Assembly: GCF_042427615.1 (NCBI RefSeq)
Contig: NZ_JBHMEZ010000001.1
Coordinates: 496,001 to 560,000 of the forward strand
Direction of reading: 5' to 3'
DNA length: 64,000 bases
Source of the DNA: Formosa undariae
GTDB lineage: Bacteria; Bacteroidota; Bacteroidia; Flavobacteriales; Flavobacteriaceae
Part shown: one piece after another, positions 26,934 to 34,862 of the stretch
Numbering within the stretch: the first letter of the stretch is position 1
Layout: each line of letters begins with the position of its first letter
Program-made: the position numbers and the translations under genes
Notes under the pieces: generated by a model
Seen by the model: the letters and a program-made list of their open reading frames with translations, nothing else
Databases searched by the model: none
What the model was told of the DNA's origin: nothing

Positions 26934-28220
26934 ATGAAAATATATAATAAGATAATAGTGCTTGTAGGTTTACTTTGTGGATCCTTTTCTTGGGCACAAC
27001 AAACACCAGCTCCTGCACAAAAAGAGGCTATAGTCATAGAAGGTGCAACGGCACATTTAGGTAACGGAAAAATAATAGAAAATTCGCTAATCATGTTCGA
27101 GGGCGGAACTTTAACTTTTGTTGGTGATGCTAAAATGAAAATCGCTAGAAAGGGTAAAAAAATTGATGGTACAGGAAAACATGTCTACCCAGGTTTTATT
27201 GCGCCTACAAAAGCTTTAGGACTAACAGAAATTAACGCTGTAAGAGCAAGTAAAGACGAAGATGAAATAGGAGAATTTATCCCACACGTACGTAGTTTAA
27301 TCGCGTATAATGCAGAATCTAAAGTAGTAGAGAGTATGCGACCAAATGGTGTGCTAATCGCTCAAATAACACCTCAAGGTGGTGAAATATCAGGAACCTC
27401 ATCCATTGTTCAGTTAGATGCTTGGAATTGGGAAGACGCAGCAGTAAAAGTAGATGATGGTATTCATTTACATTGGCCAAATAGTTTTAGATATAATCGT
27501 GCAGCAAGTGCTTATAAACCCAACGAAAACTATCAAAAAGAGATAACAAAAATTAGATCTTTTATACAGAACTCAAAAGCATATGGGGAAACCGTTTCTA
27601 AAGAAGAAAATGCACCTTTTAAAGCGATGCAAGGACTTTTTAATGGCTCTCAAAACCTTTACGTATATGCTAATGGTGAAAAAGAAATAATAGATGCCAT
27701 TACTTTAGCGAAGCATGAAAATATAAAGAACATTGTATTGGTTGGCGGTTATGAAGCTTATAAAATAACCGACTTCTTAAAACAGAATTCGATTCCTGTG
27801 CTTGTTCAGGCCACACATAGCAGACCAAAGTCTGAAGATGAAGATTACGATCTTCCTTACAAACTTCCTAAATTATTATCTGACGCTGGGTTATTAGTCG
27901 GAATACAAAATGCCGATTCAGAAAACTTCCAAACAAGAAATCTACCTTTCTATGCCGGTCAGGTTGCAGGACAAGGTTTAGACAAAGAAGTTGCATTATC
28001 TTTAATTACAGGAAACACTGCAAAAATTTTAGGTATAGCTGATACTTATGGAACTTTAGAAACAGGAAAAAGTGCTACATTATTTATTTCGGAAGGTGAT
28101 GCCTTAGACATGAGAACCAATGTTCTTATAAAAGCATTTATCGATGGTCGTGATATTTCATTAGAATCGCACCAAACAGAATTATGGAAAAGATATATGG
28201 GAAAATACGAATCTGAATAA
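26934..28220 (+). CDS. Exported amidohydrolase-like protein lacking metal-binding histidines
   Basis: A 428-residue protein with a signal peptide (about 1-22, CGSFSWAQQ). The fold is that of amidohydrolases: an N-terminal sandwich (AIVIEGATAHLGNGKIIENSLIMFEGG), a YPGF segment after the first strand, and a C-terminal GTLETGKSATLFISEGD strand. The expected HxH is replaced (GFIAPTKALG) and I see no second metal histidine, so it is probably non-catalytic. It resembles the degenerate N-terminal half of the preceding protein, suggesting a partner or scaffold role. It is co-transcribed with that gene. Confidence 0.78.
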   Translation: MKIYNKIIVLVGLLCGSFSWAQQTPAPAQKEAIVIEGATAHLGNGKIIENSLIMFEGGTLTFVGDAKMKIARKGKKIDGTGKHVYPGFIAPTKALGLTEINAVRASKDEDEIGEFIPHVRSLIAYNAESKVVESMRPNGVLIAQITPQGGEISGTSSIVQLDAWNWEDAAVKVDDGIHLHWPNSFRYNRAASAYKPNENYQKEITKIRSFIQNSKAYGETVSKEENAPFKAMQGLFNGSQNLYVYANGEKEIIDAITLAKHENIKNIVLVGGYEAYKITDFLKQNSIPVLVQATHSRPKSEDEDYDLPYKLPKLLSDAGLLVGIQNADSENFQTRNLPFYAGQVAGQGLDKEVALSLITGNTAKILGIADTYGTLETGKSATLFISEGDALDMRTNVLIKAFIDGRDISLESHQTELWKRYMGKYESE

Positions 28221-28256
28221 AAGCCAGAAACATACTTATAAATATTCTTAATGATT

Positions 28257-28284
28257 AGGGTGGAATTATATTCCGCCCTTTTTT
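28257..28284 (+). terminator. Terminator of amidohydrolase operon
   Basis: Stem AGGGTGGAA / TTCCGCCCT (one G-T pair) with T-run, preceded by TTAATGATT exactly as after paralogue 3. Confidence 0.85.
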
Positions 28285-28356
28285 ATGCTTAAAAAAGCTG
28301 CAATTAAATTCATTTTAGTGCAAACCCAATTTATCCATAATCACCTCATCTACGTA

Positions 28357-28478
28357 AAATTACCTCAAACATATACTATATTAACCGCTGACGCTTTTAA
28401 TAACTAGCATGTTGATAAAATAGCACATAAAGCAGCCAATTTTGATGTTTTTAGACAGCCTATAACTCTTTACATTTG
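28357..28478 (+). promoter_or_regulatory. Conserved upstream block and promoter, paralogue 4
   Basis: AAATTACCTCAAACATATAC, then the shared element GATAAAATAGCACATAAAG and CAGCCAATTTTGATGTTTTT (28414-28452), then -7 box TACATTTG at 28471-28478, 29 bases before the ATG. Confidence 0.62.
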
Positions 28479-28507
28479 AATATGTTAATCGATAAAAAAA
28501 TTTAATT

Positions 28508-29113
28508 ATGAAAAGAGCAATGACACTTAGTATCTGCTTGCTAGTAACGATTACTAGCTTAGCATCAAGTTTTACGAGCAATATGTCATCTAATTTTGAT
28601 GATAAAGAAAACAAAGAGGTTACATTAACATTAGAAGATGTAAAAGTAGGACAGAATTTATCTATTAAAGATATCGATGGTTTTACGCTCTACACAAAGA
28701 CTTTAAAGAAATCCGGAAGTAGTAATCATACGTTCGACTTTTCGACCCTACCAAATGGAACGTATTTTTTCGAACACGACAAATCAAATCAAATTAAAGT
28801 TATACCATTTGAAGTAAAATTTGGAAATGTAACTTTCGATGCTTCAAGAGAAAAAATTATCTATAAGCCTGTAGTACGTCTAGTAAACAACTACGTTTAC
28901 TTATCTAAACTAGAGCTGGCTAAAGAAGATGTTGATGTGGCTATTTATTACGATATCGACGGTAATCAAAACTATAATGTCGTTCATAAACAAACGATTA
29001 AAGACACCTCAAATATTCAATGTGCCTTTAAACTTTCTGTAAAAGAATCAGGAAATTACAGAATGGTAATTAAAGCAAATGGAAGAGAGTACGTCGAATA
29101 CTTTAGTCTTTAA
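28508..29113 (+). CDS. Secreted 201-residue protein of unknown family, paralogue 4
   Basis: 201 residues, the most diverged copy. Signal peptide about 1-20 (TITSLASS). Family landmarks are retained: EDVKVGQNLSIKDIDG, FDFSTLPNGTYFFEHD, the VYLSKLELAKEDVDV strand and the end GNYRMVIKANGREYVEYFSL. It is separated from copies 1-3 by the two amidohydrolase genes but keeps the same upstream element, length and hairpin type. Function unknown. Confidence 0.83.
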   Translation: MKRAMTLSICLLVTITSLASSFTSNMSSNFDDKENKEVTLTLEDVKVGQNLSIKDIDGFTLYTKTLKKSGSSNHTFDFSTLPNGTYFFEHDKSNQIKVIPFEVKFGNVTFDASREKIIYKPVVRLVNNYVYLSKLELAKEDVDVAIYYDIDGNQNYNVVHKQTIKDTSNIQCAFKLSVKESGNYRMVIKANGREYVEYFSL

Positions 29114-29139
29114 AAGCATTAAAATTTGAAATAATTTTT

Positions 29140-29171
29140 AGAGTGGACTTAAGTTAGTCCACTCTTTTTTT
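29140..29171 (+). terminator. Terminator, paralogue 4
   Basis: Stem AGAGTGGACT / AGTCCACTCT with a 6-base loop, followed by T-run. Lies between this gene and the converging enoyl-CoA hydratase. Confidence 0.85.
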
Positions 29172-29175
29172 ATGC

Positions 29176-29955
29176 TTAATCGCCAGTAAATTCTGCTTTT
29201 CGTTTTTCTAAAAAAGCTGTAGTTCCTTCGGTAAAATCTTCGGTCCCGAAGCATTTACCAAATCCTTTTATTTCTTTTTTATATCCGTTTACACCAGATT
29301 TAAAGCCAGCGTTTATAGATTTTATTGCTTCTCCAATAGCTTTCGGTGAATTCTTCTTAATTCTATTTGCAATACCACCACAGAATCCTAATAATTCGTC
29401 TTGCGGTACAACGTGATTTACCAAACCATAATTTAAAGCTTGTTCTGCTGTAATCATCCCTGCGGTCATAATCATTTCCATAGCCCGTCCTTTACCCACA
29501 AGTTGCGGCAAACGTTGGGTACCTCCATAACCGGGAATAACACCTAAAGAGACTTCTGGTAATCCCATTTTAGCATTATCACTAGCCACTCTAAAATGAC
29601 AAGCCATAGCCAATTCTAAACCTCCTCCTAATGCAAATCCATTTACTGCAGCAATAACTGGAGTAGATAAATTCTGAACAAAATCGAATAACAATTCATG
29701 TCCTTTCTCTGCTAGCTTAGCACCTTTACTAACATCGAAATTAGAAAACTCACTAATATCTGCACCTGCTACGAATGCCTTTTCACCGCTTCCCGTAACA
29801 ATAATAACGCGTGTATCTTTGTCCTTATCGGCCGCCTTAAAAGCGCGATGCAATTCATTTATGGTGTCGCGATTTAACGCATTAAGTTTTGTTGGCCTAT
29901 TAATGGTGATGGTCGTAATACCATCCTGAAATTCTGATAAAATATTAAAAATCAT
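29176..29955 (-). CDS. Enoyl-CoA hydratase/crotonase-family protein
   Basis: A 259-residue crotonase-fold enzyme. The oxyanion-hole motifs are visible (KAFVAGADISEF and NGFALGGGLELAMACH). Both catalytic-type acids lie in LPEVSLGVIPGYGGTQRLP, the Glu pair typical of true 2-enoyl-CoA hydratases. The likely reaction is hydration of a trans-2-enoyl-CoA, for example crotonyl-CoA. It follows the histidine kinase gene by 3 bases and is the last gene of the hemH minus-strand operon, without other fatty acid oxidation genes nearby. Confidence 0.9.
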   Translation of the reverse strand: MIFNILSEFQDGITTITINRPTKLNALNRDTINELHRAFKAADKDKDTRVIIVTGSGEKAFVAGADISEFSNFDVSKGAKLAEKGHELLFDFVQNLSTPVIAAVNGFALGGGLELAMACHFRVASDNAKMGLPEVSLGVIPGYGGTQRLPQLVGKGRAMEMIMTAGMITAEQALNYGLVNHVVPQDELLGFCGGIANRIKKNSPKAIGEAIKSINAGFKSGVNGYKKEIKGFGKCFGTEDFTEGTTAFLEKRKAEFTGD

Positions 29956-29958
29956 AAT

Positions 29959-31410
29959 TTAAGTTTTAGGAAAGGTAACAATAAATGTAGTCCCTTTATT
30001 GAGCTGGGTCATAAAAGTAATGTTACCATTATAAGATTCAACTATATTTTTAACCATTGCCAAACCTAGACCTGTACCACTAGATTTAGTGGTAAACTTA
30101 GGTTCGAAGACTTTAGTTTCATTACCTTCTGCAATACCGATTCCATTATCTGAAACCGTAATTTTAATGTCTCCTTCATGTAAAGACACATGAACCACAA
30201 TTTTTGGAACACGTCCTTCTGGAATAGCTTGAATCGCATTTTTAACAAGATTCGTTACCACTCTAATTAATTGGGTTTTGTCGAAAGTGGTAATAATTTC
30301 TTCCCTTTCAGATAGAAAAACAATATAATCTTTATTAAAAATATCTAAAGACAAACGCACTGTATTTACAACATTAAGTGTCTCATTTTGCTGTGCGGGC
30401 ATATTTGCAAAGTTCGAAAAGGCAGAAGCAATAGAACTCATTGTATCGATTTGCTGAATTAAAGTTTCGGAATACTCTTCTACTTTTTGATGAATATTAG
30501 GATCGTCTGGACTAAATTTCCGTTGAAAATTTTGAACCGTTAATCGCATAGGAGTTAGCGGATTTTTAATTTCATGAGCCACTTGCTTTGCCATTTCTCG
30601 CCAAGCTTCTTCCCGCTCACTTTTCGCCAACTGACGTGCACTTTCTTCCAACTGATCAATCATACTATTATACGATTGCACTAGGGTTGAAATTTCCTCA
30701 CTAGCATCTTCAACTTCAATACGGGCATTACGCTTCTCTAAGGTTGTCGTATTAATTTTATCACTTATCGTTTTAATAGATTTAGTAATATAATTGGCTA
30801 AAAAGAATGCGATTGCCGATGCTAAAACAAGCATAAACAAATATGCATAGCTAATACGTTCTAAAAACTCGTCTAATTCTCTGGCTAAAAAATCGTCATC
30901 TTCAAGATACGGTAAATTTATAATCGCTAAAGGTTTAAACTTCTGATCGGTAAGATAGGTATACGACGACTGAAAGACTTTATGATTAACACTTTTAGTC
31001 TCTACAAAAGTATGTTCTGCAGTATTAGACAATGTATTAAGAACATCTGCACTAATACACTCCTGTAAAGAATCTTGTGAAAATCCAGCTCTAGAAGATG
31101 TTAAAATAGAACCGTCTAAATCATATAAATTAATTTGTAAATTATGAATATTAGCTATTTCGTAAATTTTTTCCTTAAATATATAGGGGATTTTCTCCGT
31201 TTTAACTTCATAAGACGTTTGCTTAATTACAAAACTAAGGTGAGATTTAATGTTTTTCTGCTTGCGCTCTAAGCGTTGCTGATGGTAATCAATAGCCTCT
31301 TCTCCATATTGATGAATAGCTACTCCTACTATTAAAACAGAAGCCAATACCACTACAAAAAGCATAGCGATAAAAATACGAAGTCGTAAGGATATTTTTT
31401 TTAATTTCAT
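29959..31410 (-). CDS. Membrane sensor histidine kinase (NtrY-like)
   Basis: A 483-residue kinase: TM1 at about 11-33, an extracytoplasmic sensor region (about 34-187), TM2 at about 188-206, then HAMP (about 207-260). The dimerisation/phosphoacceptor helix has H279 in AHEIKNPLTPMRL, the HExxNP type seen in NtrY-like kinases. An HATPase domain follows with N (LVKNAIQAI), G1 (DNGIGIAEG) and G2 (TGLGLAMVK) boxes. No response regulator is adjacent, so its partner is elsewhere. The signal sensed is unknown. It lies between hemJ (45 bases) and the enoyl-CoA hydratase (3 bases). Confidence 0.9.
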   Translation of the reverse strand: MKLKKISLRLRIFIAMLFVVVLASVLIVGVAIHQYGEEAIDYHQQRLERKQKNIKSHLSFVIKQTSYEVKTEKIPYIFKEKIYEIANIHNLQINLYDLDGSILTSSRAGFSQDSLQECISADVLNTLSNTAEHTFVETKSVNHKVFQSSYTYLTDQKFKPLAIINLPYLEDDDFLARELDEFLERISYAYLFMLVLASAIAFFLANYITKSIKTISDKINTTTLEKRNARIEVEDASEEISTLVQSYNSMIDQLEESARQLAKSEREEAWREMAKQVAHEIKNPLTPMRLTVQNFQRKFSPDDPNIHQKVEEYSETLIQQIDTMSSIASAFSNFANMPAQQNETLNVVNTVRLSLDIFNKDYIVFLSEREEIITTFDKTQLIRVVTNLVKNAIQAIPEGRVPKIVVHVSLHEGDIKITVSDNGIGIAEGNETKVFEPKFTTKSSGTGLGLAMVKNIVESYNGNITFMTQLNKGTTFIVTFPKT

Positions 31411-31455
31411 GAGTTATTACCGTGTCCTAAAGGTAACAATAATCAAGCCATTGTT

Positions 31456-32004
31456 CTAAGCATTGGGGTTTTTAGCTCGTATGCGCTTATAGACTTTAAA
31501 TCCAAGCATAATAAGAACGCCTAATGCAAAAATTCCAACAATACCAAAAATCCAATCGAAACTACTTTTTAGAATAACCAAAAACACTACAGCAAAAAGA
31601 ATAAAAGTTGCGCCTTCGTTCCAAAGCCTCATATAACTAGAGGTTTTCCGGACATCATCGACTTGTAATTGTTTAAAATATTGATGTGTTTTTAAATGGT
31701 AAATAATCAATAAAACAACAAATCCTAATTTTACATGCATCCAAGATTCATCCAACCAAGCAGGCATAAGAATTAGTAACCAAATAGCGAATAGTGTTGC
31801 TAAAATTGCAGAAGGCCAAGTAATAATATACCACAAGCGCTTCGTCATTAATTTTAATTGTTCTCCTAAAATCTCTTTATCAGGAGAAGGTTTATGAAAG
31901 GATTCTATTTGGTACACGAATAATCTAGGAATATAAAAAAGCCCTGCAAACCAGGTGATAACAAAAATAAGATGAAGCGATTTTATATAATTGTAGTATT
32001 CCAT
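31456..32004 (-). CDS. hemJ: HemJ-type protoporphyrinogen IX oxidase (CopD/UPF0093 family)
   Basis: A 182-residue integral membrane protein with four predicted helices. Landmarks of HemJ are the N-terminal LHLIFVITWFAGLFYIPRLFVY (with the conserved His), LMTKRLWYIITWPS, HVKLGFVVLLIIYH and the central LWNEG turn. HemJ oxidises protoporphyrinogen IX to protoporphyrin IX, a role replacing HemG/HemY. I use the ATG at 32002-32004; a longer in-frame start adds eight residues into the upstream MATE gap and is less likely. It shares an operon with hemH, which uses its product. Confidence 0.85.
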   Translation of the reverse strand: MEYYNYIKSLHLIFVITWFAGLFYIPRLFVYQIESFHKPSPDKEILGEQLKLMTKRLWYIITWPSAILATLFAIWLLILMPAWLDESWMHVKLGFVVLLIIYHLKTHQYFKQLQVDDVRKTSSYMRLWNEGATFILFAVVFLVILKSSFDWIFGIVGIFALGVLIMLGFKVYKRIRAKNPNA

Positions 32005-32014
32005 AATTATGGGG

Positions 32015-33373
32015 TTAAGCGATTGCACTCTTTTTAATTAAATCTGTTTTTATTTCTCGGTTTAAAAAATATCCGGTTACTATAGTAGATAATACATCTG
32101 AAATAGGAAACGACATCCACACGCCCAATTCACCATAAAAATTCGGCAGAATTAAAATTAAAGGTATAAAGAAAAACCCCTGACGCGTAAGTGTTAATAG
32201 TAATGCAGGTCTCGCCTTCCCTATCGCCTGAAAATAAGCCGCTCCAATTAATTGCAAAGCAATAATAGGCGTAGCAGCAAACACCCAACGCATAGCTGCT
32301 GGAGTTTCCTTTAACACAGCTGCATCTTGGGTAAACATTTTAGTAATCGTTACGGGAAAAGCCATGAGTAAAATAAAAACTACAGTTGCTAAAACCGCCG
32401 CATATTTAATGGCTATATTTATAGATTCCCGAACCCTATCGTACTGTTTTGCACCGTAATTATAGCCCGCAATTGGAAGAAATCCTTGCGTTACTCCAAA
32501 TACAGGAAATAAAGCAAACATAAGCATCCGACCTACAATCGCATAAGAAGTCACCGAAACTTCGCCCCCTAAACGAAATAATATATTATTCATAAATAAA
32601 TAAGTAACACTAACAACGGCCTGACGTGCAAGTGTTACAAACCCAAGAGAACCTATTTCTTTAATGGTTTCCCATTTTAATATTAAATAAGACCAATCTA
32701 TTTTTAATGAAGAATTATCAGAAAAGAAATACCATAGCACAAAAAGAAAACCAATAAAGTTTGAACCCGTAGTCGCCCAAGCAGCTCCAGCCATACCCAT
32801 ATCAAAAGTATGGATTAGAACATAATCGAAAACAAGATTCCCAACCGAAGGAATCATCATAGAATACATGGCAAATTTCGGATTCCCTTCTGATCGCATA
32901 ACATTGTTACCCATCATCGAGAATCCTAGAAACGGCACACCATACATTACGATATTATAGTACGTTTTTGCAGGCTCGAAAATATTGCCTTTCCCTCCAA
33001 AAGCTATAATAATTTCATCATTAAAAACCAGTCCTAAAAAAACGAAAGAGCTAATTAAAAGGAATGTTAATGTAATTTGATTACCAAATGTAGCCAAAGC
33101 TTTTTCCGTATTACCGGCTCCTAAAGCACGGGAAATAATAGAAGACCCTCCAATACCAATAGACATTCCTAAGGCTGCGATAAAAAAGGAAACAGGCAAC
33201 ACTATGTTTATAGCTGCAATAGCTATAGATCCTATCCAATTCCCTACAAAAATAGTATCTACAAGCACATTTAAGGACATCACCAATATCCCTATAGATG
33301 CGGGCACTGACTGCTTAATTAAAAGCTGACTAATGGGTTTTGTTCCTAAATCTACAGATACCTTTTCTTTCAT
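32015..33373 (-). CDS. MATE-family efflux transporter
   Basis: A 452-residue multidrug/toxin extrusion-type carrier with about 12 hydrophobic segments and pseudo-twofold symmetry. Typical segments are KPISQLLIKQSVPASIGILVMSLN at the start and the loops GMSIGIGGSSIISRALGAGN and FGVTQGFLPIAGYNYGAKQYDRV. It exports cations or drugs using a sodium or proton gradient. It lies between hemH (2 bases) and hemJ (10 bases); a role in exporting a porphyrin or other toxic intermediate is possible but only inferred from position. Confidence 0.9.
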   Translation of the reverse strand: MKEKVSVDLGTKPISQLLIKQSVPASIGILVMSLNVLVDTIFVGNWIGSIAIAAINIVLPVSFFIAALGMSIGIGGSSIISRALGAGNTEKALATFGNQITLTFLLISSFVFLGLVFNDEIIIAFGGKGNIFEPAKTYYNIVMYGVPFLGFSMMGNNVMRSEGNPKFAMYSMMIPSVGNLVFDYVLIHTFDMGMAGAAWATTGSNFIGFLFVLWYFFSDNSSLKIDWSYLILKWETIKEIGSLGFVTLARQAVVSVTYLFMNNILFRLGGEVSVTSYAIVGRMLMFALFPVFGVTQGFLPIAGYNYGAKQYDRVRESINIAIKYAAVLATVVFILLMAFPVTITKMFTQDAAVLKETPAAMRWVFAATPIIALQLIGAAYFQAIGKARPALLLTLTRQGFFFIPLILILPNFYGELGVWMSFPISDVLSTIVTGYFLNREIKTDLIKKSAIA

Positions 33374-33375
33374 TA

Positions 33376-34407
33376 TTACGCCTTGGTTGAATTATCTGCC
33401 CAATTGTTAATCCATGATCCTAGCAAGGCAGACCATTCATTGTCGTCGTTTAAACACGGCACAGTAGTGAACTCTTTACCTCCAACTTCATGAAAAAGCT
33501 CCTGACCTTCCATAGCTATTTCTTCTAAGGTTTCTAAACAATCACTCACAAAAGCAGGTGTAATTATAGCCATGTTTTTAACCCCTTCTAGCCCTAATCT
33601 TTCAATTGTTCTATCGGTATACGGTTGCAACCATGGATCGAAACCCAATCTAGACTGAAATGAGGTTGAAAATGCGCCTTCTTTTAATCCGAGTTGTTCT
33701 GCAACTAATCGCGTCACTTCTAAACATTGATGTTTATAGCAAAATTCGTGTGCTCTAGAAGGTGTAACGCAACAAGAACCATCAATTTTACAATGCGATT
33801 TTGTTACATCACTTTTTTTAATGTGACGTTCTGGAATACCGTGGTAAGAAAATAATACGTGATCGTATGTTTTCTCTTTTAAGTGTCGTTTTACAGATTC
33901 ACTAAGCACCGATATATAATCTGGTTTATTATAAAATGCTGGTAAATGATCTATTTTAATATTTGGAAAATGATTTTGACGTAATTCTTCGGCTAGGACT
34001 AAAATTGTTTCGGTCGTTGCCATTGCAAATTGTGGATACAACGGAATTAAGAAAACTTCATCCACACCTTGATCCACCAACTCTTGAATTCCCTTTTTAA
34101 TAGTCATCGATCCATAACGCATCGCCAAGGCTACGGGATAAGTGACTTCTTTTTGCACTTTAGCTCGTAATCGTTCTGAAATGACAATTAACGGAGAACC
34201 TTCGTCCCACCATATTTTTTTATAAGCAGCTGCCGATGCTTTAGGTCTTGTTTTTAAAATAATACCTTTAACAAGAGCTAATCTAGCTAGTTTAGGAATA
34301 TCTATGACACGTTCGTCCATGAGAAATTCTCCTAAATATTTTTTTACGTCCTGTGGGCTAGGGCTATCGGGAGACCCTAAATTGACAAGTAAAATTCCTT
34401 TCTTCAT
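33376..34407 (-). CDS. hemH: Ferrochelatase
   Basis: A 343-residue ferrochelatase inserting Fe2+ into protoporphyrin IX. The start MKKGILLVNLGSPDSP is canonical. The active-site histidine lies in LFSYHGIPERHI, and the FDPWLQPYTDRT and ITPAFVSDCLETLEEI (active-site Glu) segments are present. Extra cysteines (HCKIDGSCCVTP, CYKHQC) are common in this group. I chose the ATG at 34405-34407. A TACTTTTG box at 34412-34419 is only 4 bases upstream, so transcription might start at or near the start codon. It heads the minus-strand heme operon. Confidence 0.95.
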   Translation of the reverse strand: MKKGILLVNLGSPDSPSPQDVKKYLGEFLMDERVIDIPKLARLALVKGIILKTRPKASAAAYKKIWWDEGSPLIVISERLRAKVQKEVTYPVALAMRYGSMTIKKGIQELVDQGVDEVFLIPLYPQFAMATTETILVLAEELRQNHFPNIKIDHLPAFYNKPDYISVLSESVKRHLKEKTYDHVLFSYHGIPERHIKKSDVTKSHCKIDGSCCVTPSRAHEFCYKHQCLEVTRLVAEQLGLKEGAFSTSFQSRLGFDPWLQPYTDRTIERLGLEGVKNMAIITPAFVSDCLETLEEIAMEGQELFHEVGGKEFTTVPCLNDDNEWSALLGSWINNWADNSTKA

Positions 34408-34517
34408 AATACAAAAGTACAATAGAAATTAAGATCATACTATATTCTAATCATAGTATTATCTTATTTACTATTCAATGAAATTGATTATAACCTCTGT
34501 AGTAAATTAAAAAAATA

Positions 34518-34679
34518 TTACTTATTCTTATTCTTTGTTTTAGGTTGTTGATTATGAACAGGGCGCTCTTCATTAGCATTACAATCTTGAAAAATGCCGC
34601 AGGAAACCCCTGGCCTCACTAGCGATTTAGTATTAGAATCTTTAGACCACGCTTCTATTTCTGGAGATAGATATTTCAT
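34518..34679 (-). CDS. Small hypothetical protein (53 residues)
   Basis: A 53-codon ORF in an otherwise gene-free gap. It starts MKYLSPEIEAWSKDS, contains Cys27 and Cys33 (SCGIFQDC) and ends in a Lys/Asn-rich tail. The upstream sequence has a TATATTTA run close to a -7 box. It has no signal peptide or membrane segment. The composition is protein-like (Trp, two Cys, mixed charges). I do not recognise it. It lies between the divergently oriented hemH operon and an AraC-type regulator, on the same strand as both. It could be a genuine small protein or a chance ORF. Confidence 0.42.
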   Translation of the reverse strand: MKYLSPEIEAWSKDSNTKSLVRPGVSCGIFQDCNANEERPVHNQQPKTKNKNK

Positions 34680-34862
34680 AACAATTGATTTTAAACATAT
34701 TATAAATATAGAAAAATCATTTTAAGCAAGCATTAAGACGAAGTTATAATCTGAATAAGATCTCATTAGAAAACGTTTAAAATTGAAAAAAAGATAATAT
34801 CACTCATCTAAATCGTTTACGAATGCTTAACGTAAAATTGAAAATTATTCCTTTTTCAAAAA

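Noticed and set aside
20692..28478. Repeated blocks upstream of the paralogues considered as mobile-element ends or CRISPR
   Set aside because: They occur once per gene at a fixed distance from a -7 box and have no inverted termini, target duplication or transposase.
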